Part shown: piece by piece, positions 40,441 to 55,200 of the stretch
Position numbering within the stretch: position 1 is the stretch's first letter
Layout of the letters: every line of letters begins with the position of its first letter
Position numbers and translations under genes: made by a program
The notes under the pieces: generated by a model
The model's database searches: none
What the model was told of the DNA's origin: nothing
Seen by the model: only the letters and a program-made list of their open reading frames with translations
Assembly: GCF_050947335.1 (NCBI RefSeq)
Contig: NW_027473327.1
Span: 2,232,001-2,296,000, forward strand
Direction of reading: 5' to 3'
From: Megachile rotundata
Taxonomy: Eukaryota; Arthropoda; Insecta; Hymenoptera; Megachilidae
Length of the DNA stretch: 64,000 nt

Positions 40441-43400
40441 TATGATTGTGATTGTATGATTGTGATTGTATGATTGTGATTGTATGATTGTGATTGTATG
40501 ATTGCATTTGGGAGATTGTATTTTGGAGATTGTAATTGTATGATTGCGATTGTGTGATTGTGATTGTATGACTGTGATTGTATGATTGTGATTGTGCGAT
40601 TGTGATTGTACGATTGTGATTGTACGATTGTGATTGTATGATTGTTATTGTATGATTATGATGGAATGATTGTGATTGCATGATTGTGATTGTATGATTG
40701 TGATTGTATGATTGTGATTGCATGATTTTGAATGTATGATTGTGATTGTAAGATTGTGATTGTATGACTGTGATTGAGTGATTGTGATTGTATGATTGTG
40801 ATTGTATGATTATGATTGTATGATTGTGATTGTATGATTGTATTTGGGAGATTGTATTTTGGAGATTGTAATTGTATCATTGCGATGGCATGATTGTGAT
40901 TATATGATTGTGATTGTATGACTGTGATTGTATGATTGTGATTGTGCGATTGTGATTGTACGATTGTGATTGTACGATTGTGATTGTATGATTGTGATTG
41001 TACGATTATGATTGTATGATTGTGATAGTATGATTGTGATTGTAAGATTGTGGTTGAATGTCTGTGATTGTATGATTGTGATTGTATGATTGAGATTGTA
41101 TGATTAGGATTGTATGATTGTGATAGTATGATTGTGATTGTATGATTGTGATTGTATGATTGTGATTGTGTGATTGTGATTGTATGGTTGTGATTGTATG
41201 ATTGCATTTGGGAGATTGTATTTTGGAAATTGTAATTGTATGATTGCGATTGTATGATTGTGATTGTATGATTGTGATTGTATGCTTGTGATTGTATGAT
41301 TGTGATTGTATGATTGTGATTGTATGATTGTGATTGTATGATTGTGATTGTATGATTGTGATTGTATGATTGTAATTGTATGATTATGATTGTATGATTG
41401 TGATTGTATGATTGTGATGGTTTGATTGTGATTGTATGATTGCGATATTATGATTGTGATTGTATAATTGTGATTGTATGATAGCGATTGTATGATTATG
41501 ATTGTATGATTGTGATTGTATGATTATGATTGTATGGTTGTGATTGTATGATTGTGATGGTATGATTGTGATTGTATGATTGTGATTGTATGATTGTGAT
41601 AGTATGATTGTGATTGTATGATTGTGATTGCGTGATTGTGATTGTAAGATTGCAATTGTATGAATGTGATTGTATGATTGTGATTGTATGATTGTGATAT
41701 TATGATTGTGATAGCATGATTGCGAATGTATGATTGTGATTGTATGTCTGTGATTGTATGATTGTAATTGTATGATTGCGATTGTATGATTGAGATTGTA
41801 TGATTGTGATTGTATGATTGTGATTGTATGATTGTGATAGTATGATTGTGATTGTGTGATTGTGATTGTATGACTGTGATTGTATGATTGTGATTGTATG
41901 ATCGTGATTGCATGATTGTGATAGTATGATTGTGATTGTGTGATTGTGATTGTATGATTGTGATTGTATGATTGTGATTGTATGATTGTGATTGTATGAT
42001 TGTGATTGTATGATTCTGATTGTATGATTGTAATTGTATGATTATGATTGTATGATTGTGATTGTATGATTGTGATGGTTGGATTGTGATTGTATGATTG
42101 CGATATTATGATTGTGATTGTATGATTGTGATTGTATGATTGTGATTGTGTGATTGTGATTGTATGATTGTGATTGTATGATTGTGATTGTATGATTGTG
42201 ATAGTATGATTGTGATTGTATGATTGTGATTGCGTGATTGTGATTGTATGATTGCGATTGTATGATTGTGATTGTATGATTGTGATTGTGTGATTGTGAT
42301 ATTATGATTGTGATAGTATGACTGTGATTGTATGACTGTGATTGTATGATTGTGATTGTATGATTGTGATTGTATGATTGTGATTGTATGATTGTGATTG
42401 TATGATTGTGATTGTATGATTGCATTTGGGAGATTGTATTTTGGAGATTGTAATTGTATGATTGCGATTGTGTGATTGTGATTGCATGATTGTGATTGTA
42501 TGATTGAGATTGCATGATTTTGTATGTATGATTGTGATTGTATGATTGTGATTGTATGATTGTGATTGTAAGATTGTGATTGTATGATTGTGATTGTATG
42601 ATTGTGATAGTATGATTGTGATTGTATGATTGTGATTGTATGACTGTGAGTGTATGATTGTTACTGTATGATTGTGATTGTATGAATGTGATTGTATGAT
42701 TGCATTTGGGATATTGTATTTTGGAGATTGTAATTGTATGACTGCGATTGTGTGATTGTGATTGTATGATTGTGATTGTATGATTGTGATGGTTTGATTG
42801 TGATTGTATGATTGCGATATTATGATTCTGATTGTATGATTGTGATTGTATGATAGCGATTGTATGATTGTGATTGTATGATTATGATTGTAGATTGTGA
42901 TTGTATGATTATGATTGTATGGTTGTGATTGAATGATTGTGATGGTATGATTGCGATTGTATGATTGCGATAGTATGATTGTGATTGTATGATTGTGATT
43001 GTATGATTGTCATTGTCTGATTATGATTGTATGATTGTGATTGCATGATTGTGATTGTATGATTGTGATAGTATGATTGTGATTGTATGATTGTGATTGT
43101 ATGATTGTGATAGTATGATTGTGAATGTATGATTGTGATTGCGTGATTGTGATTGTATGATTGCGATTGTATGATTGTGATTGTATGATTGTGATTGTAT
43201 GATTGTGATATTATGATTGTGATAGTATGACTGTGATTGTATGACTGTGATTGTATGATTGTGATTGTATGATTGTGATTGTATGATTGTGATTGTATGA
43301 TTGCATTTGGGAGATTGTATTTTGGAGATTGTAATTGTATGATTGCGATTGTGTGATTGTGATTGCATGATTGTGATTGTATGATTGAGATTGCATGATT

Positions 43401-44851
43401 TTGTATGTATGATTGTGATTGTATGATTGTGATTGTATGATTGTGATTGTATGATTGTGATTGTATGATTGTGATTGTATGATTGTGATAGTATGATTGT
43501 GATTGTATGATTGTGATTGTATGACTGTGATTGTATGATTGTGACTGTATGATTGTGATTGTATGATTGTGATAGTATGATTGTGATTGTATGATTGTGA
43601 TTGTATGACTGTGATTGTATGATTGTGGTTGTGCGATTGTGATTGTACGATTGTGATTGTATGATTGTGATTGTATGATTGTGATTGTATGATTGTGATT
43701 GTATGATTGTAATTGTATGATTATGATTGTATGATTGTGATTGTATGATTGTGATTGTATGACTGTGATTGTATGATTGTGATTGTGCGATTGTGATTGT
43801 ACGATTGTGATTGTACGATTGTGATTGTACGATTGTGATTGTACGATTGTGATTGTATGATTATGATTGTATGATTGTGATAGTATGATTGTGATTGTAA
43901 GATTGTGATTGTATGACTGTGATTGTATGATTGTGACTGTATGATTGTAATTGTATGATTATGATTGTATGATTGTGATGGTTTGATTGTGATTGTATGA
44001 TTGCGATATTATGATTGTGATTGTATGATTGTGATTGTATGATAGCGATTGTATGATTGTGATTGTATGATTGTGATTGTATGATTGTGATTGTATGATT
44101 GTGATTGTATGATTGTGATTGTATGATTGTGATTGCGTGATTGTGATTGTATGATTGTGATATTATGATTGCGATAGTATGACTGTGATTGTATGACTGT
44201 GATTGTATGATTGTGATTGTGTGATTGCGATTGTATGATTGCGATTGTATGATTGTGATTGTATGATTGTGATTGTATGATTGTGATTGTATGACTGTGA
44301 TTGTATGATTGTGATTGTATGATTGTGATTGTATGATTAGGATTGTGTGATTGTGATAGTATGATTGTGATTGTATGATTGTGATTGTATGATTGTGATT
44401 GTATGATTGTGATTGTATGATTGTGATTGTATGATTGTGATTGTATGATTGTATTTGGGAGATTGTCTTTTGAAGTTTGTAATTGTATGATTGCGATTGT
44501 ATGATTGCGATTGTATGATTGTGATTGTATGATTGTGATTGTATGATTGTGATTGTATGATTGTGATTGTATGATTGTAATTGTATGATTATGATTGTAT
44601 GATTGTGATTGTATGATTGTGATTGTATGACTGTGATTGTATGATTGTGATTGTGCGATTGTGATTGTACGATTGTGATTGTACGATTGTGATTGTATGA
44701 TTGTGATTGTATGATTATGATTGCATGATTGTGATAGTACGATTGTGATTGTAAGATTGTGATTGCATGACTGTGATTGTATGATTGTGATTGTATGATT
44801 ATGATTGTATGATTGTGATTGTATGATTGTAATTGTATGATTATGATTGTA
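40441..44851 (+). repeat. Higher-order block P10, right copy
   Basis: This is the copy of 33190-37572. Visible differences are one extra unit near 41071 and one extra ACG unit in the ladder at 43793-43855 (four ACG units here, three near 36528). Similarity ends at GATTATGATTGTATGATTG near 44851, where this copy continues with GATAG and the left copy does not. Confidence 0.94.
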
Positions 44852-44999
44852 TGATTGTGATAGTATGATTGTGATTGTGTGATTGTGATTGTATGACTGT
44901 GATTGTATGATTGTGATTGTATGATCGTGATTGCATGATTGTGATAGTATGATTGTGATTGTGTGATTGTGATTGTATGATTGTGATTGTATGATTGTG

Positions 45000-47900
45000 A
45001 TTGTATGATTGTGATTGTATGATTGTGATTGTATGATTGTGATGGTTTGATTGTGATTGTATGATTGCGATATTATGATTGTGATTGTATGATTGTGATT
45101 GTGTGATTGTGATATTATGATTGTGATAGTATGACTGTGATTGTATGACTGTGATTGTATGATTGTGATTGTATGATTGTGATTGTATGATTGTGATTGT
45201 ATGACTGTGAGTGTATGATTGTTACTGTATGATTGTGATTGTATGAATGTGATTGTATGATTGCATTTGGGATATTGTATTTTGGAGATTGTAATTGTAT
45301 GACTGCGATTGTGTGATTGTGATTGTATGATTGTGATTGTATGATTGTGATTGTATGATTGTGATTGTATGATTGTGATTGTATGATTCTGATTGTATGA
45401 TTGTAATTGTATGATTATGATTGTATGATTGTGATTGTATGATTGTGATGGTTTGATTGTGATTGTATGATTGCGATATTATGATTGTGATTGTATGATT
45501 GTGATTGTATGATAGCGATTGTATGATTGTGATTGTATGATTATGATTGTAGATTGTGATTGTATGATTATGATTGTATGGTTGTGATTGAATGATTGTG
45601 ATGGTATGATTGCGATTGTATGATTGCGATAGTATGATTGTGATTGTATGATTGTGATTGTATGATTGTCATTGTCTGATTATGATTGTATGATTGTGAT
45701 TGCATGATTGTGATTGTATGATTGTGATAGTATGATTGTGATTGTATGGTTGTGATTGTACGATTGTGATTGTATGATTGTGATTGTATGATTATGATGG
45801 AATGATTGTGATTATATGATTGTGATTGTATGATTGTGATTGCATGATTTTGAATGTATGATTGTGATTGTATGATTGTGATTGTATGATTGTGATAGTA
45901 TGATTGTGATTGTAAGATTGTGATTGTATGACTGTGATTGTATGATTGTGATTGTATGATTGTGATTGTATGATTATGATTGTATGATTGTGATTGTATG
46001 ATTGTGATTGTATGATTAGGATTGTGTGATTGTGATAGTATGATTGTGATTGTATGATTGTGATTGTATGATTGTGATTGTATGATTGTGATTGTATGAT
46101 TGTGATTGTATGATTGTGATTGTATGATTGTGATTGTATGATTGTGATTGTATGATTGTAATTGTATGATTATGATTGTATGATTGTGATTGTATGATTG
46201 TGATTGTATGACTGTGATTGTATGATTGTGATTGTGCGATTGTGATTGTACGATTGTGATTGTACGATTGTGATTGTACGATTGTGATTGTATGATTATG
46301 ATTGTATGATTGTGATAGTATGATTGTGATTGTAAGATTGTGATTGTATGACTGTGATTGTATGATTGTGACTGTATGATTGTAATTGTATGATTATGAT
46401 TGTATGATTGTGATGGTTTGATTGTGATTGTAAGATTGCGATATTATGATTGTGATTGTATGATTGTGATTGTATGATAGCGATTGTATGATTGTGATTG
46501 TATGATTGTGATTGTATGATTGTGATTGTATGATTGTGATTGTATGATTGTGATTGTATGATTGTGATTGCGTGATTGTGATTGTATGATTGTGATATTA
46601 TGATTGCGATAGTATGACTGTGATTGTATGACTGTGATTGTATGATTGTGATTGTGTGATTGCGATTGTATGATTGCGATTGTATGATTGTGATTGTATG
46701 ATTGTGATTGTATGATTGTGATTGTATGACTGTGATTGTATGATTGTGATTGTATGATTGTGATTGTATGATTAGGATTGTGTGATTGTGATAGTATGAT
46801 TGTGATTGTATGATTGTGATTGTATGATTGTGATTGTATGATTGTGATTGTATGATTGTATTTGGGAGATTGTCTTTTGAAGTTTGTAATTGTATGATTG
46901 CGATTGTATGATTGCGATTGTATGATTGTGATTGTATGATTGTGGTTGTATGATTGTGATTGTATGATTGTGATTGTATGATTGTAATTGTATGATTATG
47001 ATTGTATGATTGTGATTGTATGATTGTGATTGTATGACTGTGATTGTATGATTGTGATTGTGCGATTGTGATTGTACGATTGTGATTGTACGATTGTGAT
47101 TGTATGATTGTGATTGTATGATTATGATTGCATGATTGTGATAGTATGATTGTGATTGTAAGATTGTGATTGCATGACTGTGATTGTATGATTGTGATTG
47201 TATGATTATGATTGTATGATTGTGATTGTATGATTGTGATGGTTTGATTGTGATTGTATGATTGCGATATTATGATTGTGAATGTATGATTGTGATTGTA
47301 TGAGTGTGGTTGTATGCTTGTGATTGTATGATTGTATTTGGGAGATTGTGATTGTATGATTGCGATTGTATGATTGTGATTGCGTGATTGTGATTGTATG
47401 ATTGCGATTGTATGATTGTGATTGTATGATTGTGATTGTATGATTGTGATAGTATGATTGTGATTGTATGATTGTGATTGCGTGATTGTGATTGTATGAT
47501 TGGGATTGTATGATAGCGATTGTATGATTGTGATTGTATGATTATGATTGTAGATTGTGATTGTATGATTATGATTGTATGGTTGTGATTGAATGATTGT
47601 GATGGTATGATTGCGATTGTATGATTGCGATAGTATGATTGTGATTGTATGATTGTGATTGTATGATTGTCATTGTCTGATTATGATTGTATGATTGTGA
47701 TTGCATGATTGTGATTGTATGATTGTGATAGTATGATTGTGATTGTATGATTGTGATTGTATGATTGTGATAGTATGATTGTGATTGTATGATTGTGATT
47801 GCGTGATTGTGATTGTATGATTGCGATTGTATGATTGTGATTGTATGATTGTGATTGTATGATTGTGATATTATGATTGTGATAGTATGACTGTGATTGT

Positions 47901-50900
47901 ATGACTGTGATTGTATGATTGTGATTGTATGATTGTGATTGTATGATTGTGATTGTATGATTGCATTTGGGAGATTGTATTTTGGAGATTGTAATTGTAT
48001 GATTGCGATTGTGTGATTGTGATTGCATGATTGTGATTGTATGATTGAGATTGCATGATTTTGTATGTATGATTGTGATTGTATGATTGTGATTGTATGA
48101 TTGTGATTGTATGATTGTGATTGTGTGATTGTGATTGTATGATTGTGATAGTATGATTGTGATTGTATGATTGTGATTGTATGACTGTGATTGTATGATT
48201 GTGACTGTATGATTGTGATTGTATGATTGTGATAGTATGATTGTGATTGTATGATTGTGATTGTATGACTGTGATTGTATGATTGTGGTTGTGCGATTGT
48301 GATTGTACGATTGTGATTGTATGATTGTGATTGTATGATTGTGATTGTATGATTGTGATTGTATGATTGTAATTGTATGATTATGATTGTATGATTGTGA
48401 TTGTATGATTGTGATTGTATGACTGTGATTGTATGATTGTGATTGTGCGATTGTGATTGTACGATTGTGATTGTACGATTGTGATTGTACGATTGTGATT
48501 GTATGATTATGATTGTATGATTGTGATAGTATGATTGTGATTGTAAGATTGTGATTGTATGACTGTGATTGTATGATTGTGACTGTATGATTGTAATTGT
48601 ATGATTATGATTGTATGATTGTGATGGTTTGATTGTGATTGTATGATTGCGATATTATGATTGTGATTGTATGATTGTGATTGTATGATAGCGATTGTAT
48701 GATTGTGATTGTATGATTGTGATTGTATGATTGTGATTGTATGATTGTGATTGTATGATTGTGATTGTATGATTGTGATTGCGTGATTGTGATTGTATGA
48801 TTGTGATATTATGATTGCGATAGTATGACTGTGATTGTATGACTGTGATTGTATGATTGTGATTGTGTGATTGCGATTGTATGACTGCGATTGTATGATT
48901 GTGATTGTATGATTGTGATTGTATGATTGTGATTGTATGACTGTGATTGTATGATTGTGATTGTATGATTGTGATTGTATGATTAGGATTGTGTGATTGT
49001 GATAGTATGATTGTGATTGTATGATTGTGATTGTATGATTGTGATTGTATGATTGTGATTGTATGATTGTGATTGTATGATTGTGATTGTATGATTGTAT
49101 TTGGGAGATTGTCTTTTGAAGTTTGTAATTGTATGATTGCGATTGTATGATTGCGATTGTATGATTGTGATTGTATGATTGTGATTGTATGATTGTGATT
49201 GTATGATTGTGATTGTATGATTGTAATTGTATGATTATGATTGTATGATTGTGATTGTATGATTGTGATTGTATGACTGTGATTGTATGATTGTGATTGT
49301 GCGATTGTGATTGTACGATTGTGATTGTACGATTGTGATTGTATGATTGTGATTGTATGATTATGATTGCATGATTGTGATAGTACGATTGTGATTGTAA
49401 GATTGTGATTGCATGACTGTGATTGTATGATTGTGATTGTATGATTATGATTGTATGATTGTGATTGTATGATTGTGATGGTTTGATTGTGATTGTATGA
49501 TTGCGATATTATGATTGTGAATGTATGATTGTGATTGTATGAGTGTGGTTGTATGATTGTGATTGTATGATTGTATTTGGGAGATTGTGATTGTATGATT
49601 GCGATTGTATGATTGTGATTGTATGATTGTGATTGTATGATTGTGATAGTATGATTGTTATAGTATGACTGTGATTGTATGACTGTGATTGTATGATTGT
49701 GATTGTATGATTGTGATTGTCTGATTGTGGTTGTATGATTGTGATTGTATGATTGTGATTGTATGATTGTCAATGTATGATTATGATTGTATGATTGTGA
49801 TTGCATGATTGTGATTGTATGATTGTGATTGTATGATTGTGATTGTATGATTGTGATTGTATGATTGTGATTGTATGATTGTGATTGTATGATTGTAATT
49901 GTATGATTATGATTGTATGATTGTGATTGTATGATTGTGATTGTATGACTGTGATTGTATGATTGTGATTGTGCGATTGTGATTGTACGATTGTGATTGT
50001 ACGATTGTGATTGTATGATTGTGATTGTATGATTATGATTGTATGATTGTGATAGTATGATTGTGATTGTAAGATTGTGATTGTATGACTGTGATTGTAT
50101 GATTGTGATTGTATGACTGTGATTGTATGATTGTGACTGTATGATTGTAATTGTATGATTATGATTGTATGATTGTGATGGTTTGATTGTGATTGTATGA
50201 TTGCGATATTATGATTGTGATTGTATGATTGTGATTGTATGATAGCGATTGTATGATTGTGATTGTATGATTGTGATTGTATGATTGTGATTGTATGATT
50301 GTGATTGTATGATTGTGATTGTATGATTGTGATTGCGTGATTGTGATTGTATGATTGTGATATTATGATTGCGAGAGTATGACTGTGATTGTATGACTGT
50401 GATTGTATGATTGTGATTGTGTGATTGCGATTGTATGATTGCGATTGTATGATTGTGATTGTATGATTGTGATTGTATGATTGTGATTGTATGACTGTGA
50501 TTGTATGATTGTGATTGTATGATTGTGATTGTATGATTAGGATTGTGTGATTGTGATAGTATGATTGTGATTGTATGATTGTGATTGTATGATTGTGATT
50601 GTATGATTGTGATTGTATGATTGTGATTGTATGATTGTGATTGTATGATTGTATTTGGGAGATTGTCTTTTGAAGTTTGTAATTGTATGATTGCGATTGT
50701 ATGATTGCGATTGTATGATTGTGATTGTATGATTGTGATTGTATGATTGTGATTGTATGATTGTGATTGTATGATTGTAATTGTATGATTATGATTGTAT
50801 GATTGTGATTGTATGATTGTGATTGTATGACTGTGATTGTATGATTGTGATTGTGCGATTGTGATTGTACGATTGTGATTGTACGATTGTGATTGTATGA

Positions 50901-52276
50901 TTGTGATTGTATGATTATGATTGCATGATTGTGATAGTACGATTGTGATTGTAAGATTGTGATTGCATGACTGTGATTGTATGATTGTGATTGTATGATT
51001 ATGATTGTATGATTGTGATTGTATGATTGTAATTGTATGATTATGATTGTATGATTGTGATAGTATGATTGTGATTGTGTGATTGTGATTGTATGACTGT
51101 GATTGTATGATTGTGATTGTATGATCGTGATTGCATGATTGTGATAGTATGATTGTGATTGTGTGATTGTGATTGTATGATTGTGATTGTATGATTGTGA
51201 TTGTATGATTGTGATTGTATGATTGTGATTGTATGATTGTGATGGTTTGATTGTGATTGTATGATTGCGATATTATGATTGTGATTGTATGATTGTGATT
51301 GTGTGATTGTGATATTATGATTGTGATAGTATGACTGTGATTGTATGACTGTGATTGTATGATTGTGATTGTATGATTGTGATTGTATGATTGTGATTGT
51401 ATGACTGTGAGTGTATGATTGTTACTGTATGATTGTGATTGTATGAATGTGATTGTATGATTGCATTTGGGATATTGTATTTTGGAGATTGTAATTGTAT
51501 GACTGCGATTGTGTGATTGTGATTGTATGATTGTGATTGTATGATTGTGATTGTATGATTGTGATTGTATGATTGTGATTGTATGATTGTGATTGTATGA
51601 TTCTGATTGTATGATTGTAATTGTATGATTATGATTGTATGATTGTGATTGTATGATTGTGATGGTTTGATTGTGATTGTATGATTGCGATATTATGATT
51701 GTGATTGTATGATTGTGATTGTATGATAGCGATTGTATGATTGTGATTGTATGATTATGATTGTAGATTGTGATTGTATGATTATGATTGTATGGTTGTG
51801 ATTGAATGATTGTGATGGTATGATTGCGATTGTATGATTGCGATAGTATGATTGTGATTGTATGATTGTGATTGTATGATTGTCATTGTCTGATTATGAT
51901 TGTATGATTGTGATTGCATGATTGTGATTGTATGATTGTGATAGTATGATTGTGATTGTATGATTGTGATTGTATGATTGTGATTGTATGATTGTGATAG
52001 TATGATTGTGATTGTATGATTGTGATTGTATGACTGTGATTGTATGATTGTGATTGTGCGATTGTGATTGTACGATTGTGATTGTATGATTGTGATTGTA
52101 TGATTATGATGGAATGATTGTGATTATATGATTGTGATTGTATGATTGTGATTGCATGATTTTGAATGTATGATTGTGATTGTATGATTGTGATTGTATG
52201 ATTGTGATAGTATGATTGTGATTGTAAGATTGTGATTGTATGACTGTGATTGTATGATTGTGATTGTATGATTGTG
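45000..52276 (+). repeat. Right-hand higher-order repeat, copy 1 (7,277 bp)
   Basis: This is followed directly by a related copy starting near 52277. At an offset of 7,277 bp lie GATGGTTTG (45041 and 52318), GCATTTGGGATATT (45263 and 52540), the 13-bp unit (45549 and 52826), GATGGAATG (45796 and 53073) and TTAGG (46016 and 53293). After losses of 644 bp and 210 bp in copy 2, the offset is 6,633 and then 6,423 bp. The stretch 47180-52320 matches 53603-58743 at 6,423 bp throughout. Confidence 0.92.
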
Positions 52277-55200
52277 ATTGTATGATTATGATTGTATGAT
52301 TGTGATTGTATGATTGTGATGGTTTGATTGTGATTGTATGATTGCGATATTATGATTGTGATTGTATGATTGTGATTGTGTGATTGTGATATTATGATTG
52401 TGATAGTATGACTGTGATTGTATGACTGTGATTGTATGATTGTAATTGTATGATTGTGATTGTATGATTGTGATTGTATGACTGTGAGTGTATGATTGTT
52501 ACTGTATGATTGTGATTGTATGAATGTGATTGTATGATTGCATTTGGGATATTGTATTTTGGAGATTGTAATTGTATGACTGCGATTGTGTGATTGTGAT
52601 TGTATGATTGTGATTGTATGATTGTGATTGTATGATTGTGATTGTATGATTGTGATTGTATGATTCTGATTGTATGATTGTAATTGTATGATTATGATTG
52701 TATGATTGTGATTGTATGATTGTGATGGTTTGATTGTGATTGTATGATTGCGATATTATGATTGTGATTGTATGATTGTGATTGTATGATAGCGATTGTA
52801 TGATTGTGATTGTATGATTATGATTGTAGATTGTGATTGTATGATTATGATTGTATGGTTGTGATTGAATGATTGTGATGGTATGATTGCGATTGTATGA
52901 TTGCGATAGTATGATTGTGATTGTATGATTGTGATTGTATGATTGTCATTGTCTGATTATGATTGTATGATTGTGATTGCATGATTGTGATTGTATGATT
53001 GTGATAGTATGATTGTGATTGTATGATTGTGATTGTACGATTGTGATTGTATGATTGTGATTGTATGATTATGATGGAATGATTGTGATTATATGATTGT
53101 GATTGTATGATTGTGATTGCATGATTTTGAATGTATGATTGTGATTGTATGATTGTGATTGTATGATTGTGATAGTATGATTGTGATTGTAAGATTGTGA
53201 TTGTATGACTGTGATTGTATGATTGTGATTGTATGATTGTGATTGTATGATTATGATTGTATGATTGTGATTGTATGATTGTGATTGTATGATTAGGATT
53301 GTGTGATTGTGATAGTATGATTGTGATTGTATGATTGTGATTGTATGATTGTGATTGTATGATTGTGATTGTATGATTGTGATTGTATGATTGTGATTGT
53401 ATGATTGTGATTGTGTGATTGTGATAGTATGATTGTGATTGTATGATTGTGATTGTATGATTGTGATTGTATGATTGTGATTGTATGATTGTATTTGGGA
53501 GATTGTCTTTTGAAGTTTGTAATTGTATGATTGCGATTGTATGATTGCGATTGTATGATTGTGATTGTATGATTGTGGTTGTATGATTGTGATTGTATGA
53601 TTGTGATTGTATGATTGTGATTGTATGATTATGATTGTATGATTGTGATTGTATGATTGTGATGGTTTGATTGTGATTGTATGATTGCGATATTATGATT
53701 GTGAATGTATGATTGTGATTGTATGAGTGTGGTTGTATGCTTGTGATTGTATGATTGTATTTGGGAGATTGTGATTGTATGATTGCGATTGTATGATTGT
53801 GATTGCGTGATTGTGATTGTATGATTGCGATTGTATGATTGTGATTGTATGATTGTGATTGTATGATTGTGATAGTATGATTGTGATTGTATGATTGTGA
53901 TTGCGTGATTGTGATTGTATGATTGGGATTGTATGATAGCGATTGTATGATTGTGATTGTATGATTATGATTGTAGATTGTGATTGTATGATTATGATTG
54001 TATGGTTGTGATTGAATGATTGTGATGGTATGATTGCGATTGTATGATTGCGATAGTATGATTGTGATTGTATGATTGTGATTGTATGATTGTCATTGTC
54101 TGATTATGATTGTATGATTGTGATTGCATGATTGTGATTGTATGATTGTGATAGTATGATTGTGATTGTATGATTGTGATTGTATGATTGTGATAGTATG
54201 ATTGTGATTGTATGATTGTGATTGCGTGATTGTGATTGTATGATTGCGATTGTATGATTGTGATTGTATGATTGTGATTGTATGATTGTGATATTATGAT
54301 TGTGATAGTATGACTGTGATTGTATGACTGTGATTGTATGATTGTGATTGTATGATTGTGATTGTATGATTGTGATTGTATGATTGCATTTGGGAGATTG
54401 TATTTTGGAGATTGTAATTGTATGATTGCGATTGTGTGATTGTGATTGCATGATTGTGATTGTATGATTGAGATTGCATGATTTTGTATGTATGATTGTG
54501 ATTGTATGATTGTGATTGTATGATTGTGATTGTATGATTGTGATTGTGTGATTGTGATTGTATGATTGTGATAGTATGATTGTGATTGTATGATTGTGAT
54601 TGTATGACTGTGATTGTATGATTGTGACTGTATGATTGTGATTGTATGATTGTGATAGTATGATTGTGATTGTATGATTGTGATTGTATGACTGTGATTG
54701 TATGATTGTGGTTGTGCGATTGTGATTGTACGATTGTGATTGTATGATTGTGATTGTATGATTGTGATTGTATGATTGTGATTGTATGATTGTAATTGTA
54801 TGATTATGATTGTATGATTGTGATTGTATGATTGTGATTGTATGACTGTGATTGTATGATTGTGATTGTGCGATTGTGATTGTACGATTGTGATTGTACG
54901 ATTGTGATTGTACGATTGTGATTGTATGATTATGATTGTATGATTGTGATAGTATGATTGTGATTGTAAGATTGTGATTGTATGACTGTGATTGTATGAT
55001 TGTGACTGTATGATTGTAATTGTATGATTATGATTGTATGATTGTGATGGTTTGATTGTGATTGTATGATTGCGATATTATGATTGTGATTGTATGATTG
55101 TGATTGTATGATAGCGATTGTATGATTGTGATTGTATGATTGTGATTGTATGATTGTGATTGTATGATTGTGATTGTATGATTGTGATTGTATGATTGTG

